64,000 bases of DNA from Diplodia intermedia (Eukaryota; Ascomycota; Dothideomycetes; Botryosphaeriales; Botryosphaeriaceae): NCBI GenBank assembly GCA_021495925.1, contig JAKEKT010000001.1, positions 868,001 to 932,000 of the forward strand, written 5' to 3'. Within the stretch, counting starts at the first letter, position 1; each line of letters begins with the position of its first letter. Position numbers and translations under genes: made by a program. The notes beneath the pieces are model-generated. The model was not told the DNA's origin. It made no database searches and worked only from the letters and a program-made list of their open reading frames with translations. Below are positions 31,790 through 41,652 of the stretch, in pieces.

Positions 31790-34138
31790 ATGCCGCAACT
31801 CAAAGCAGCGATTTTGATCGTCTCCGAGACCGCCGCCAAAGATGCGTCGAGCGATAAGTGCGGCGACGTCCTCAAAGACGTGTTCCACAACGACAGCGCC
31901 AGCCAATGGCATGTTCCCGTCCTCGATATTGTTCCAGACAGCATCCTTGACGTCCAGCGATTCATCCAACGCTGGGCAGACTCCGAAGATGCTGTAAATG
32001 TCATAGTCACGAGCGGTGGAACAGGCTTCACTGCCAAGGACACTACGCCAGAGGTAACGTTGACCCGTCTTTGCCTTCTTGTGGCTAATTCTGTCCACAG
32101 GCTGTGAGCCCGTTAATCCACAAACATGCGCCTGGGATCGTGTAAGAACTCTGATGGTCGATTTTCCCTAGCTAAGTCACTAACAGTACTAGCCATGGTA
32201 TGCTGGCTGCATCCCTCCAGGTGACGCCTTGTGAGTCCAATGTAACTCCCCCCATACCATTTCTTCCCTGCTCACAAATACTAGTTGCCATGATGGCACG
32301 CCCCGTGGCCGGCGTGAGAAATAAGACCTTGATCATCACACTCCCTGGCTCCCCCAAGGGAGCAAAGGAGAACCTCGAAGCAGTGATCAAGTTACTTCCT
32401 CACGCTTGCACCCAAGCTGCAGGCGCTGATTCCCGAACCCTCCACGCCGGCGGCGTGAAAAAGCTAGAGAAGGAAGCAGGGTTACATTCAAACACCAAGC
32501 CCGCAGGTAGTTCTGCCGCCATGCCTTGAGCCCAAACTACTAACTGCTCCGTAGAGGATAAAGCTGGCCATCACCATCATCATCACCACCATGGACACGG
32601 TCATGGCCACGGTCATGGAGGCCATGCGATGCCCAGAGCACACACAAAGCCGGATGACCATCCTCAGTCTAATGATCCCAGTCTCGGTCCCACGAGGCGC
32701 TACCGCCAGTCGCCGTACGAGATGCTATCAGTGGAGCAGGCTCTAGAGCAGATCGCGCAGCATACGCCCAAACCGACTATCGTCACGATACCGCTCGGCG
32801 AGAAAGCTGTTGGTCATGTACTGGCTGAGGATATCAAAGCTCCCGAGTCCGTGCCCGCTTTCCGAGCTAGCATCGTGGATGGCTACGCCGTGAGCTCATA
32901 TCAAATGCCATCTCTGATCCTGCGCAAGTGCTGACTCATCACAGGTGCGGATCCCTGAGCCCGGATCCTTCAAGGAGGGCGTATACCCCGTTGCTCTCGT
33001 CTCGCACGCCCAGGCCGGCGAGATCGCACCGCTTGAGGAAGGTAAGATCGCGCGTATCACCACTGGCGCGCCTCTCCCTCCGCACGCCTCCGCCGTGGTC
33101 ATGGTTGAAGACACGGTTCTCGAGAGCATGACCGATGACGGAAAGGAAGAGAAGGAGATCAAAATCTTGACTTCAGCCATCAAGCCCGATGAGAACGTGC
33201 GCGAGGTGGGCAGCGACGTCCGAGCGGGCGACGTGATCATGAAGACGGGCGAGGGCATCACGGCAGTCGGTGGCGAACTCGGCCTGCTGGCCTCCGTCGG
33301 CGTTCGTGAGGTCAAGGTGTACAAGAAGCCCGTCGTGGGCGTGCTCAGCACGGGCGACGAGATCGTCGAGTTCGATCGCCCCGGCGAGCTCAGACTGGGC
33401 GAGGTTAGGGACACCAATCGGCCGACGCTTTTGAACGCGGTGCGTTCCTCTGGTTTCGAGGCCGTGGACCTCAAGATCGCGTCGGACCAGTAAGTCCATC
33501 CTTCCCCTCTTTCTCACGACCCACAGCCTTTAACTCCCGATGATAGACCTGGCAGCCTCGAAGAAACTCTCCGCCTCGCCCTCCGCCGCGTCGACGTCAT
33601 CATCACTTCGGGCGGCGTGTCGATGGGTGAGCTCGACCTGCTCAAGCCGACCATCGAGCGACAGCTCGGCGGCACCATCCACTTCGGCCGTGTCAGCATG
33701 AAGCCGGGCAAGCCGACCACCTTCGCCACCGTCCCGTTCAAGTCCACATCTGGCGGCGATCACAACAGCGCCATTTGCACCATCTTCTCGCTACCCGGAA
33801 ACCCGGCCTCGGCGGTGACGACGTTCCAGTTGTTCGTGCTGCCGTCGCTGCACCGCGCGAGCGGCATCAGCCCGGCAGGCCTGCCGAGGGTGCGCGTCAG
33901 GGTTGATGGTGGCGACCTGAGATGTGATGGCAAGAGGGCCGAGTATCATCGTGCGCTAGTTGTGGTGAAGGCGGATGGCGGGCTCCATGCGAGCAGCACC
34001 GGCGGCCAGCGCAGCTCGCGCATCGGCAGCTTCAAGGGAGCGAATGCGCTGCTCTGCCTACCGGTGAAGGATGGGTACGTGAAGAGTGGGGAGATGGTGG
34101 ACGCATTGATGATGGGGCCGGTGATCAGCGAGCTGTGA
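31790..34138 (+). CDS. cnxE: Molybdenum cofactor biosynthesis fusion protein (gephyrin/CnxE type, MogA-MoeA)
   Basis: Seven exons (31790-32053, 32101-32141, 32193-32230, 32285-32506, 32555-32889, 32945-33489, 33547-34138) give 678 aa. The MogA-like domain adenylylates molybdopterin and the MoeA-like domain inserts molybdate; nitrate reductase depends on the product. MogA motifs are TSGGTGFTAKDTTPEAVSP and TPFAMMARPVAGVR with LIITLPGSPKGAKENLEA. A His-rich linker (residues ~193-213) follows. MoeA motifs are VPAFRASIVDGYAV, GVLSTGDEIVEF, TSGGVSMGELDLL, SMKPGKPTTFA and FSLPGNPASAVTTFQ. Exon 3 can start at 32187 or 32193 (two AGs 6 nt apart); the second gives APGIVHGMLAASL, closer to the family. 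No frameshift or missing motif is seen. Confidence 0.93.
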
Positions 34139-34255
34139 GTTGGAAAGTGGTATATGTGAGATGCGGTGTATGGGGGCAGCAGAGCCGTCACACATTTGAA
34201 GTTGCTTGATTTTTGCACTGAAGTGCTTGCGATTTTCCCGCAACCAGGGGCACAA

Positions 34256-35578
34256 TTAACACCCCTCCCCCTCAACCCCATGCACGCCGCCTTCCTCGGT
34301 AAACTTGCACTCCGCAGTCCCCAAATCCGTACTGTTTTGCGCCGTCGTCAAGTTCACGTTTTTGAAGTCAATGTTATAACAAGGGTTCTTCGTCGAGCAG
34401 CTGATACCCGCCGTCGTCGTCTCCCCCTCATCCAGATTGAGCCAGCCCGTCCAATTCACGAACGCCACGTTGGACACGTCCATCAAGCTGCTGCCCTCGA
34501 ACGCCTCGGTCCCGTTGTTCCCGCTGTCCTGGTTGATTTCAGGCCCGGCCTCGGCGCCCTCGACCCTGAAGTTCGAGAAGAGGATGTTGCGGATAGAGCC
34601 CCAGCCGGCGCCGCGCGGCACCCACGCGCTCTCGTAGGAGCGGGAGGACTGGTTGACCAGCACGCCGACCCAGGTCTTGATGAGCGCGGAGCCGTGCAGC
34701 CACTGGTGGCGGACCAGCGTGACGTCGTCGAACACGACGTTCTCGACGGACGCGTCCTCGAGATACTGGCCCAGCGAGCCGACGGCGACGCCGTTGCCGC
34801 CGACGCAGCGCGCGCGGCGGATCCGGATGTTGCGCGAGCGCGGCTTGATGGCCACGCAGTCGTCGCCGCCCTGGTACGTGAAGTCGGTCAGGGAGACGTC
34901 GGAGGCGTCCATGGTGTCGAAGCCGTCGGTGTTCTGGATCCAGTTGACGCCGCCGCCGGCGGGGGCGGTGGGCGCGGTGGCGTTGACGACGACGCGGTCG
35001 AAGGCGAGGCGCGTGCCGTTCATGATGTTGATGGCCCACAGCTGCGGGTCGCGCACGTAGAAGTCGGACACGCGCACGTCCGACACGTTCCAGAGCACGA
35101 ACGGCATGGGCCGCCCCGGCTGCGTGTCGCCGACGGGCGAGTCCGCCTCGGCGACGTACCAGGTGTTGCCGTTGCCGAAGATGCCGCCGGTGCCGTGGCC
35201 GTCGATCTGGATCCGGTCGCCCGTGAGGATGAAGCCCGCGGCGTGGTTCTGGAAGAAGATGGGGTACGAGTTGGCGCGCCAGTAGTCGATGTCTGGCGAG
35301 AAGGTCCATTGGCCGCGCCAGTGGATGTGGACGTCGTTGACGACCGGGTTCAGCCGCGTCGCGATGTAGTAGTCCTCGCCTTCGGGGAACACGATGTCGC
35401 CGCCGTTCCCGCAAGAGGCGAATGCGGAGAGGATGGCGGGCACGTCGTCGGTCTGGTTGCCGCTGGCGTGGACAGTGCATTGAGGACGGCCATTGTCAAG
35501 GGTCGATTGGATCACCCGGGCAGAAGTGAGGACGCAGCACAGGGAAAGGGGAAGAGCGGGGCACGAGAAGAGACGCAT
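34256..35578 (-). CDS. Secreted glycoside hydrolase family 28 (exo-rhamnogalacturonase-like)
   Basis: Single exon of 440 aa with signal peptide (MRLFSCPALPLSLCCVLTSA). The start is placed at the ATG directly before it; an upstream in-frame ATG at 35620 would bury the signal. GH28 enzymes hydrolyse pectic galacturonan or rhamnogalacturonan by inversion. Catalytic motifs are NTDGFD (D208) and GGDDCVAIK (D229, D230). The usual GHG is GNG (GGNGVAVGSLG, residue 252) and the usual RIK is LIK (SALIKTW). Both substitutions fit the exo-acting rhamnogalacturonase subfamily rather than endopolygalacturonases. Several N-glycosylation sequons (NQT, NVS, NGT, NQS, NGT, NWT, NLT) are present. A 493-codon antisense frame is a codon-bias shadow. 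Confidence 0.88.
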   Translation of the reverse strand: MRLFSCPALPLSLCCVLTSARVIQSTLDNGRPQCTVHASGNQTDDVPAILSAFASCGNGGDIVFPEGEDYYIATRLNPVVNDVHIHWRGQWTFSPDIDYWRANSYPIFFQNHAAGFILTGDRIQIDGHGTGGIFGNGNTWYVAEADSPVGDTQPGRPMPFVLWNVSDVRVSDFYVRDPQLWAINIMNGTRLAFDRVVVNATAPTAPAGGGVNWIQNTDGFDTMDASDVSLTDFTYQGGDDCVAIKPRSRNIRIRRARCVGGNGVAVGSLGQYLEDASVENVVFDDVTLVRHQWLHGSALIKTWVGVLVNQSSRSYESAWVPRGAGWGSIRNILFSNFRVEGAEAGPEINQDSGNNGTEAFEGSSLMDVSNVAFVNWTGWLNLDEGETTTAGISCSTKNPCYNIDFKNVNLTTAQNSTDLGTAECKFTEEGGVHGVEGEGC

Positions 35579-36310
35579 CGTGACAGATGGGAGAGAAGAT
35601 TGAGGGCGAGAAGGAAGCAAAAATCCGGGGAAAGAGTGTGCATTTGATTCATGGTGTTCCCGGCCAATCGATTTGCCTGAAGCTTGATTGGAGGCAAAAT
35701 GGTTCAGGGCAGCTGGCGGGGAGGCTGCAGTCGATCATGGAGGAGCTCTCCCGTTCGCCGGGGGTTATGGCGAGTTGCGGATGTAGAGGCTCGGGAGAGC
35801 TTCAGCCGAAGGGAGCTGCGTGCGGGGAGACATGCAGGGGAAAGAAAGAACCCGGGGAACTCGCATGACGTCAGGGAACCTAACACCTGCATCTACCGTT
35901 TGAATCGGACTTCTCGTCCAGCTGAAGCCTCGGGCAACGCTCAAACTACTCTCGCCGCTGCTGGCTTCGATTAGCGGACTCGCAGCGGGCCTGCTTTGCT
36001 CCAGATCGTACAGGCCCGTTCGCTATCTTCCTTCAGGCCGAGGAAGTCGCTCTCAACCTCAAAGGCAGTAACACCCTGCCCAAGGAGAATCGCCTTGACA
36101 AACGAGATTGATGATATAACCGATGCAGCGAACACAACAGGCAGGGTCCGCGACCATAGTGTCATTCTTAGAAGCATTATCGAGCACGGAACAGCCGTTT
36201 GATACTCGCGAATCGCTCTTCGCACGATCTGGACCATAATCTCGCCTGACGTAAAAGGGGAAGAGAAAAAAAAAGATTACGCCAGTTTCAAAGAAAAATA
36301 AAAAGGTAAT
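35579..36310. other. Upstream region of GH28 gene and flank of tRNA-Gly
   Basis: 0.73 kb. It holds candidate CRE and CreA sites near the GH28 gene. At its right end is the T-rich run (minus strand CCTTTTTATTTTTC, about 36,288-36,306) that would end RNA polymerase III transcription of the tRNA. No protein gene is supported. Confidence 0.5.
35866..35873. promoter_or_regulatory. CRE palindrome TGACGTCA upstream of GH28 gene
   Basis: A perfect ATF/CREB-type bZIP site about 290 bp upstream of the GH28 start codon. GCGGGG motifs matching the CreA consensus SYGGRG lie at about 35,716 and 35,823. Sites are seen; function is inferred. Confidence 0.4.
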
Positions 36311-36382
36311 TGCGCCAATCAGGAATCGAACCAGAATCTAATGCTTGGAAGGCATTAATGCTAACCATTACACCATTGGCGC
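36311..36382 (-). tRNA. tRNA-Gly (TCC)
   Basis: A 72-nt cloverleaf on the minus strand including discriminator A. The acceptor stem GCGCCAA pairs fully with TTGGCGC. The anticodon stem AATGC/GCATT encloses loop CTTCCAA, with anticodon TCC reading GGA glycine codons. The D arm is GTGT/GCAT with wobble pairs. The T arm TCTGG/CCTGA has one T-T mismatch around loop TTCGATT. No intron. A T-rich Pol III terminator follows. Confidence 0.9.
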
Positions 36383-37004
36383 TTCTGAAGATGATTTTCT
36401 GAATTTACAATTAATATAGTACCAGGTTTTAGTTTGATGCTATCCAATGCTAATTACACCACTGGCAGCTTGATTTAGAACCATATTCGAGCTCAAAACG
36501 ATTACAAGTAATCCAACGTTCGCTTAAAGCTGCCTTGCGACTTAGCAGAGCATTCCATGCCACGGTGTTCTCTGGACTTTCGAGGAATATGTGCAAGATC
36601 GACGGATCGGTCGACAGGAATAGCAAACTCTCTCGTGAGCATTCTATGCGTGTAGCCTGGGGCTGTGCTGGCGACGTTGCTTGTCACAGGAGGCGTTGGT
36701 CGAGGATCCAGTTCAGAAACCCTCAAGCAGAGCCATCGCTTTACTAAGCAGGAGATGACCCGCTGTATGCAGTAGTTGTCTTTGATGAGAGTAAATGTTG
36801 GGTTTCTTGATTCTCGACTCCACTGGTGTACAGCCATTGCTGCCATGTTCAATTCACCAAAGATATTGCAGCTCCGTTTGCTGTCCTCCTCTATATCCAT
36901 CCCCATATTTACACCTTCGTATCCTTCGCTGGCCTTCTGTACATTGCACCGCCGGCACCAGCCTGTACAGCTTGTCAGGACTTCTAAGCATGTCTTTGCG
37001 CTCC
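36383..37004. other. Intergenic region, tRNA-Gly / short-chain dehydrogenase
   Basis: 0.62 kb with the tRNA relic at its left end. The minus strand stays open to 36,502 in the frame reached if the last SDR intron is retained. Otherwise nothing is seen. Confidence 0.5.
36446..36469 (-). pseudogene. Degenerate 5' half copy of the tRNA-Gly gene
   Basis: On the minus strand this reads GCTGCCAGTGGTGTAATTAG then CATT. It aligns with the first 27 nt of the neighbouring tRNA (GCGCCAATGGTGTAATGGTT then AGCATT), with two substitutions and a 3-nt deletion. No 3' half follows. It looks like a decayed duplicate 63 bp upstream of the intact gene. Confidence 0.5.
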
Positions 37005-38115
37005 TCACGACTTCCGGTGCATGACCGTTGCGGCCGCCTTGATCGGTCAGTGCCAACTCTTCATCCTCCTTTCGCGATCGGAGCTGGGCGACGCGGAAGT
37101 TGCTTACCTGGTGGTTGGGGAAGATGAGCGTGTCGGCGATGACGACGTTCTCCCGACGACCGGCAGTGAAGACAATAACCTCGGCGATGTCATCGGGAGT
37201 CAGAGGATCAACGCCCTTGTAGACGGCGTCGGCCTTGGACTTGTCGCCGTAAAAGCGGACGACGGAGAACTCCTGCAAGGATTCGTCAGCCGTCGTCTGT
37301 TAGAGCAGCACCCGACCATGTCCACGCACCGTCTCAACCTGGCCAGGATCGACCTCAATAACCCTAATCCGGGTGGAGATAAGCTCTCTGCGGAGGGAAT
37401 CGGTGAAAGTGCGCACGGCGGCCTTGGTGGCGCAGTAGATGCTACCGCCAGGGTAGCCTTCGCGGCCAGCAATGCTGCCGACGTTGATGATGTCTCCCTT
37501 GGCGCCGTCGGGGCGCGACTTGTAAACCTTGAGGACCTCCTGGGTCATGCCAATCAAGCCCGTGACGTTGGTCTGGAACATGACGTTGATGTCCTCCTCG
37601 GCAATGTCGGGCGCCTGGGCGACACCCTTGACAAGACCGCTATCAGCGGCTGTCAGCACGGGCGTGCGAACCGCGTTCAGAGGTCTGACTCACGCGTTGT
37701 TGACCAGAACATCAATGCTCCTCCATTCCTCGGGCAGGTTTGGGACGAAGCTCTTCACCTCGGAAGGATTGCTGACGTCCAGCTGCACGGGAAGCACCTT
37801 GACGCCGTCGCCAACCTCCTTCTTGATATCGTCGGCAAGCTGCTTGAGGGCGTCGATGCGGCGGGCAGTCAGGACCAGGCGCAGGTCCTTGGGGCTCGTG
37901 CGGGCGAACTCGAGGGCGGTGCTGCGACCAATGCCAGAGCTGGCGCCGGTGACGACGATGGTCTTGCCTTCGAGGCGCTTGGCGACGGCGGACGACATGG
38001 TGCGGGCTGCGGTTGTCGAACCAACGAGGCGGGGCAAAGCTGCTGCGGCGGGAGGGCGTGTAGCGGTGCGGGCGAAAGCAGCGCTGGTGCGGGCGAAGTG
38101 GCGGAGGAAGGGCAT
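37005..38115 (-). CDS. NADP-dependent short-chain dehydrogenase (YMR226C/serine 3-dehydrogenase type)
   Basis: Four exons (38115-37694, 37639-37330, 37272-37108, 37037-37005) give 309 aa, or 270 aa from the second ATG at 37998. Yeast YMR226C (267 aa) oxidises L-serine, L-allo-threonine and 3-hydroxy acids. Motifs are VVTGASSGIGRS (cofactor loop), VLVNNAG, catalytic Ser in INVGSIAGREGYPGGS, and YCATK. The end ENVVIADTLIFPNHQ splices to AAATVMHRKS. The intron of 54 nt was placed to restore LVNNAGLVKG, the 57-nt intron to give VETEFSVVRFYGDKS, and the last of 70 nt to give the family C-terminus. The first 39 residues (MPFLRHFARTSAAFART and onward) look like a mitochondrial presequence. Confidence 0.92.
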
Positions 38116-39417
38116 AAAAGGTGGGCAAAAAAGCTGGGAGGCTGAGGTTGATGATGCCAGAAGCCGGCAATGGTGCAATTGGAGCTGTGGATTGCAGCAG
38201 CGGGGGAGTGGAGACCTCGGGGGAGCTCTGACGCTCAAATACGGCCCCGCCAGCTGCGCCGCCGCCCGCCCGCCAACCGACCACCTGGGGCTTGCCTTTA
38301 TCCGATCCCTCCTCGTCGCTTATCCGACGTCCAACGTCGTTCTCAGCCATCTTGCATCGATAAGAGCTTGAGGCCATATACTCGCCATCTCTTCCAAGCG
38401 CCGAGGAGCATGCACATTCCAATTGTACCGACGCCATTTGGCCCTGTGGAAGCCCTCCAAATACCCGCAAGCTCATACTGCGCTCAGCGCGGCGTCTTTT
38501 TTTTTTTTTTTTTTTTTTTGCTTCTGGTACAACTACCCGAGCTGACAGAAAGTTGGGTGTCTCTCTTACAGCGCGAATGCCCCACTGACTTGTGATGTCC
38601 AGCAGCCGTAGGCTCGTGGTGAAAATGATGGGCTCGTGGACGATGAATCCATGGGCGGGCTGGCGGACTCGTACCATGGAGCAAAGCACATGACGCAGCT
38701 ACTGGCTGCCTTCGACTCCCCCACTGCTCCAGGCGCTTTTTCGATTCTTCGAAGATTCCTCGGCCTATTGGTGCTACGACATGCTAAACGTTCCATGCCA
38801 GCGCCAGGGATCTTGATCTGGAAGCCACACACCGAATCTTGCGCTGAACAACCAGAAAGTCCAAAGTGACATGCGCACTCTAGCGCTTGTCCGTTCAATG
38901 GGGCTAGCGTCGCTTTGTCCATGGTAGCAACGGTTCTATTGGAACAATGCCATTGTGATACCGGGCGTAATGGCAATAAGAATAACAGTTTTGCCCGGAG
39001 AGGAATTGCGGCAAACGCGACGATTACTCTGGTTCCCACACCCGACCGGTGTTTTCACACTTTCGTTGCATGCGCCGTGTTTCTTCCTCGCTGCTCACCT
39101 TCTCTTCCGCGTTCCCCCAGCATCCAGTCCACGCGCACCACCACAACAAAACCCTTCGGTCTTCCGCGCCCACCGTGCACCCTGACACGCCCTTCACACT
39201 CTCTTCAAGCTCCGCGCAACCCGCTCTCCTGAACCTCGTTGCATCGCCCACGCCCAAGCTCCTGTCCAGCGATCAAACATTCCTCCTGCGACACTGCTCC
39301 ATCTACAGCCACCTGCAACCCAAACGCACCTCGCAACCCGCCGGCGTGACAAAAATTCAGCTCATCTTCTTGCCACGACCAGCAATTTCCCGCCAACCCA
39401 AGACCTTTCCCCCAACT
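38116..39417. other. Divergent intergenic region, SDR gene / P1
   Basis: 1.3 kb between divergent start codons, with a 23-nt T run (38497-38519). The P1 frame is open upstream of its chosen ATG back to 39049, but that part is Ser/Pro/His-rich leader-like sequence full of C/T tracts, typical of a fungal 5' UTR. No further gene is supported. Confidence 0.5.
38497..38519 (+). repeat. Poly-T tract, 23 nt
   Basis: Uninterrupted run of 23 T residues about 0.4 kb upstream of the SDR gene. Poly(dA:dT) tracts of this length can exclude nucleosomes. It is also a likely site of sequencing length error. Confidence 0.85.
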
Positions 39418-40956
39418 ATGCAACCGCAGAGCTTCGCTTTCGGTCTCGAGAGCTTTGGCTCCATCGACTGGGACGCCGAATACGATGAGCTTGCTGCAGT
39501 CGAAGACACCATAACCGCACAGTCCGAGCCCGAGCAGCTCCATCCAGAGGGCCAGGAGGCCACCAACACCGCGCTGCCGATCGAGAAGTCCACTTTATAC
39601 CTCCCCTACCCCGACAACACCACATCCGCCGACCACACCCCTCCCGCCATCTCTGGCTTTCCCAGCCAGACCGCCACCATGGACGCAATGCCCAATGAGT
39701 ACGAAGACCTTGGCCAGTATGACGCCGAGGCGCCGGCAGTGGCCGACAGCATCCCAGAGGTCAACCCCGTGCCGCTGTTAGACCCGTTCGCAACCTGGGA
39801 GCACCCAGGCTGGTCCTGGAGCGAGTCGGCCTCATGGCACGAGTGGACAGCCACATCTCCGGAAGTCAGCGCGTGGGCCCTCTCGCCGGGCATCCAGAGC
39901 GACGCAGACTGTGTCATCCGCGCCAGTCGTTACGGCGACGACTACGCCCACGACGACATCCCGCGCGTGGCCAGTGTTCTCCGGCGCGCGTTCAATCACA
40001 CGTACGACGTGTCCGAGAACGCTGGTGTGTGCTTTCCCCCGCTTGCCCGTGGGTTCAAGGCGGTTCCTCACCGCGGGACCGTCCATCCCCGGGAGGAGTG
40101 CAAGCACAGGGGGGCCAAGGGGCTGTGGAAGAGATGGGAGCTGGAGTGCGTCTCCCCCCTGGTGCCGGATTATATCCCCATCGGGGAAACTTCCCAGATG
40201 CGCAATGGCGTCTACCTCCCACAACCCTCCCGCCTCTCCGATGTGTGGACGCTGGAGGACGACGATATGGAGGAGCCGGTGGAGAGCTCCGAGGAGGAGT
40301 GGTCTTGCTTTGATAGCAGTAGCGTTGAGGAGGATGAAGAGGCGGATGGTGCGACGCCCGCCACGGCGTCGGTTGAGTCTTTGCCCGAACGCGTCGTCGT
40401 CTCCACGACCACCATCTTCATGAAGCCCATCCCACTCCGTCCTCGGCCTAGTATCGACAGCGAGGGCGAAGACACCGACATCGACGACAATGAAAGCGAT
40501 GATGACGATACCTCAATCGCGGACGCCATTGACAAGGACGAGAACCCGCCATCCGAGCCTTCTACACTCATTCCTTCGTCGCCTCACACGGCTGTGCGCT
40601 CTTGCGACACTCTCCGACAAGATCCAAGCCCCAGCCCGAAGCTCACTGGCCCTGGAATTACGCGAAACATGGCACCCGACGACATGGCGTCGCCGCCTGT
40701 CTGCCCTGCGCTTGCGCTCCATGACATGAACGCTGGGAAGAAGCTGGCTCCGCCGAAGACATTGTATTCGAGCTTCGTCCAGCAGTATCATGATATGGTA
40801 ACAGCCGGGGAAGACACAGCGGAAGAGGACGACGGTATGTTGCCAGACCCAGACATGGAGAAGTAGAATGCTGATGAAGATAACTTAGGTTTCTGGGCAA
40901 ACACTGCTGCCGCTGCCATCGCCATTGCTGGCGGTATTGCGGCGCTCTTGGGCTAG
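39418..40956 (+). CDS. P1: tandem-paralogue acidic protein with core domain and C-terminal hydrophobic tail
   Basis: Family not recognised. Two exons (39418-40834, 40889-40956) give 494 aa. ATG 39418 is preferred because MQPQSFAFGLESFG aligns with the start of P4 (INFAAGLEQFG), both followed by WDxE and ELA. The core at about residues 140-283 has HEWTATSPEVSAWALSPGI, DIPRVASVLRRAFNHTYDV, CKHRGAKGLWK and GVYLPQPSRLSDVWTLED. The rest is Glu/Asp/Ser/Pro-rich and apparently disordered. Splicing the 54-nt intron (donor GTATGT, acceptor ACTTAG) replaces the acidic end with FWANTAAAAIAIAGGIAALL, a probable membrane tail. Unspliced, the protein stops at 40866 after 482 aa. No signal peptide. Function unknown. 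Confidence 0.75.
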
Positions 40957-41652
40957 TGACCACATATATCTGTCCGGAACCGAAATGAGCACTTACCATG
41001 AGCAAGACTGAGGGCCTTCGGCTTGACAGCACGACAGCGGCCAATAGTAAAAGGGAGGACACAAAGTTCTGAGACGTTTCACGAGCGCAGCTACACTTCT
41101 AGACTGCAAAGAAGGGGTGGCTCAAGGTCAGAGTAAAATATCATGCCGAGTCTCTTGAAGATTCATTGCTTTGTATCATAGATTTTCGACTTTAAGATGG
41201 GATAGATTTGTTGTGCATAGCGGAACTGGGTTCGATTTTTCGATTCAGCATCTGGGTAGTATTGGGAGGTACTCAATTTATTGGACTTTGCATTCTCTGA
41301 TGGCTATTGAATGTTTTGAATCTACTTGGTGACTGGTTGCACGAATCCAAGGATACTGGCTTCACAAGCCAGGTGGGTGCCTTGAGTTTTTCTCGAGTTA
41401 CTAGCTTGTAACTACCCCACTCCATGGATCTCAAGCGCTACTAGGGTTGACAGTTCAAGGTGGCTGGTAAACAGTGCGCCTGAGGCATGCGAACTCATGC
41501 ATCACTGTGACCGAGCGCCATACATTCACAACCCCAAGGCCATCGGCAGGTCGGCTTCCGAGCACAGTCCATATTACGGGCTACAACTTCCGACCGCGCT
41601 CCTAAGCCCTTCCATCAACGCTACATTCCACTTCTCTGCGTCACCCTCCACT
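40957..41652. other. Intergenic region P1-P2
   Basis: 0.7 kb, AT-rich 3' half with several CTTG/GATTC repeats of no clear pattern. The P2 frame is open from 41497, upstream of the chosen start. No further gene. Confidence 0.5.

Noticed and set aside
34166..35647. 493-codon open frame antisense to the GH28 gene
   Set aside because: Mirror of a GC-rich coding strand; the translation is Val/Ala/Arg/Asp-rich with no family pattern.
39049..39417. Upstream in-frame extension of P1 (start MFSHFRCMRRVSS)
   Set aside because: Reads as a Ser/Pro/His-rich leader with C/T tracts; the ATG at 39418 gives the N-terminal motif shared with P4.
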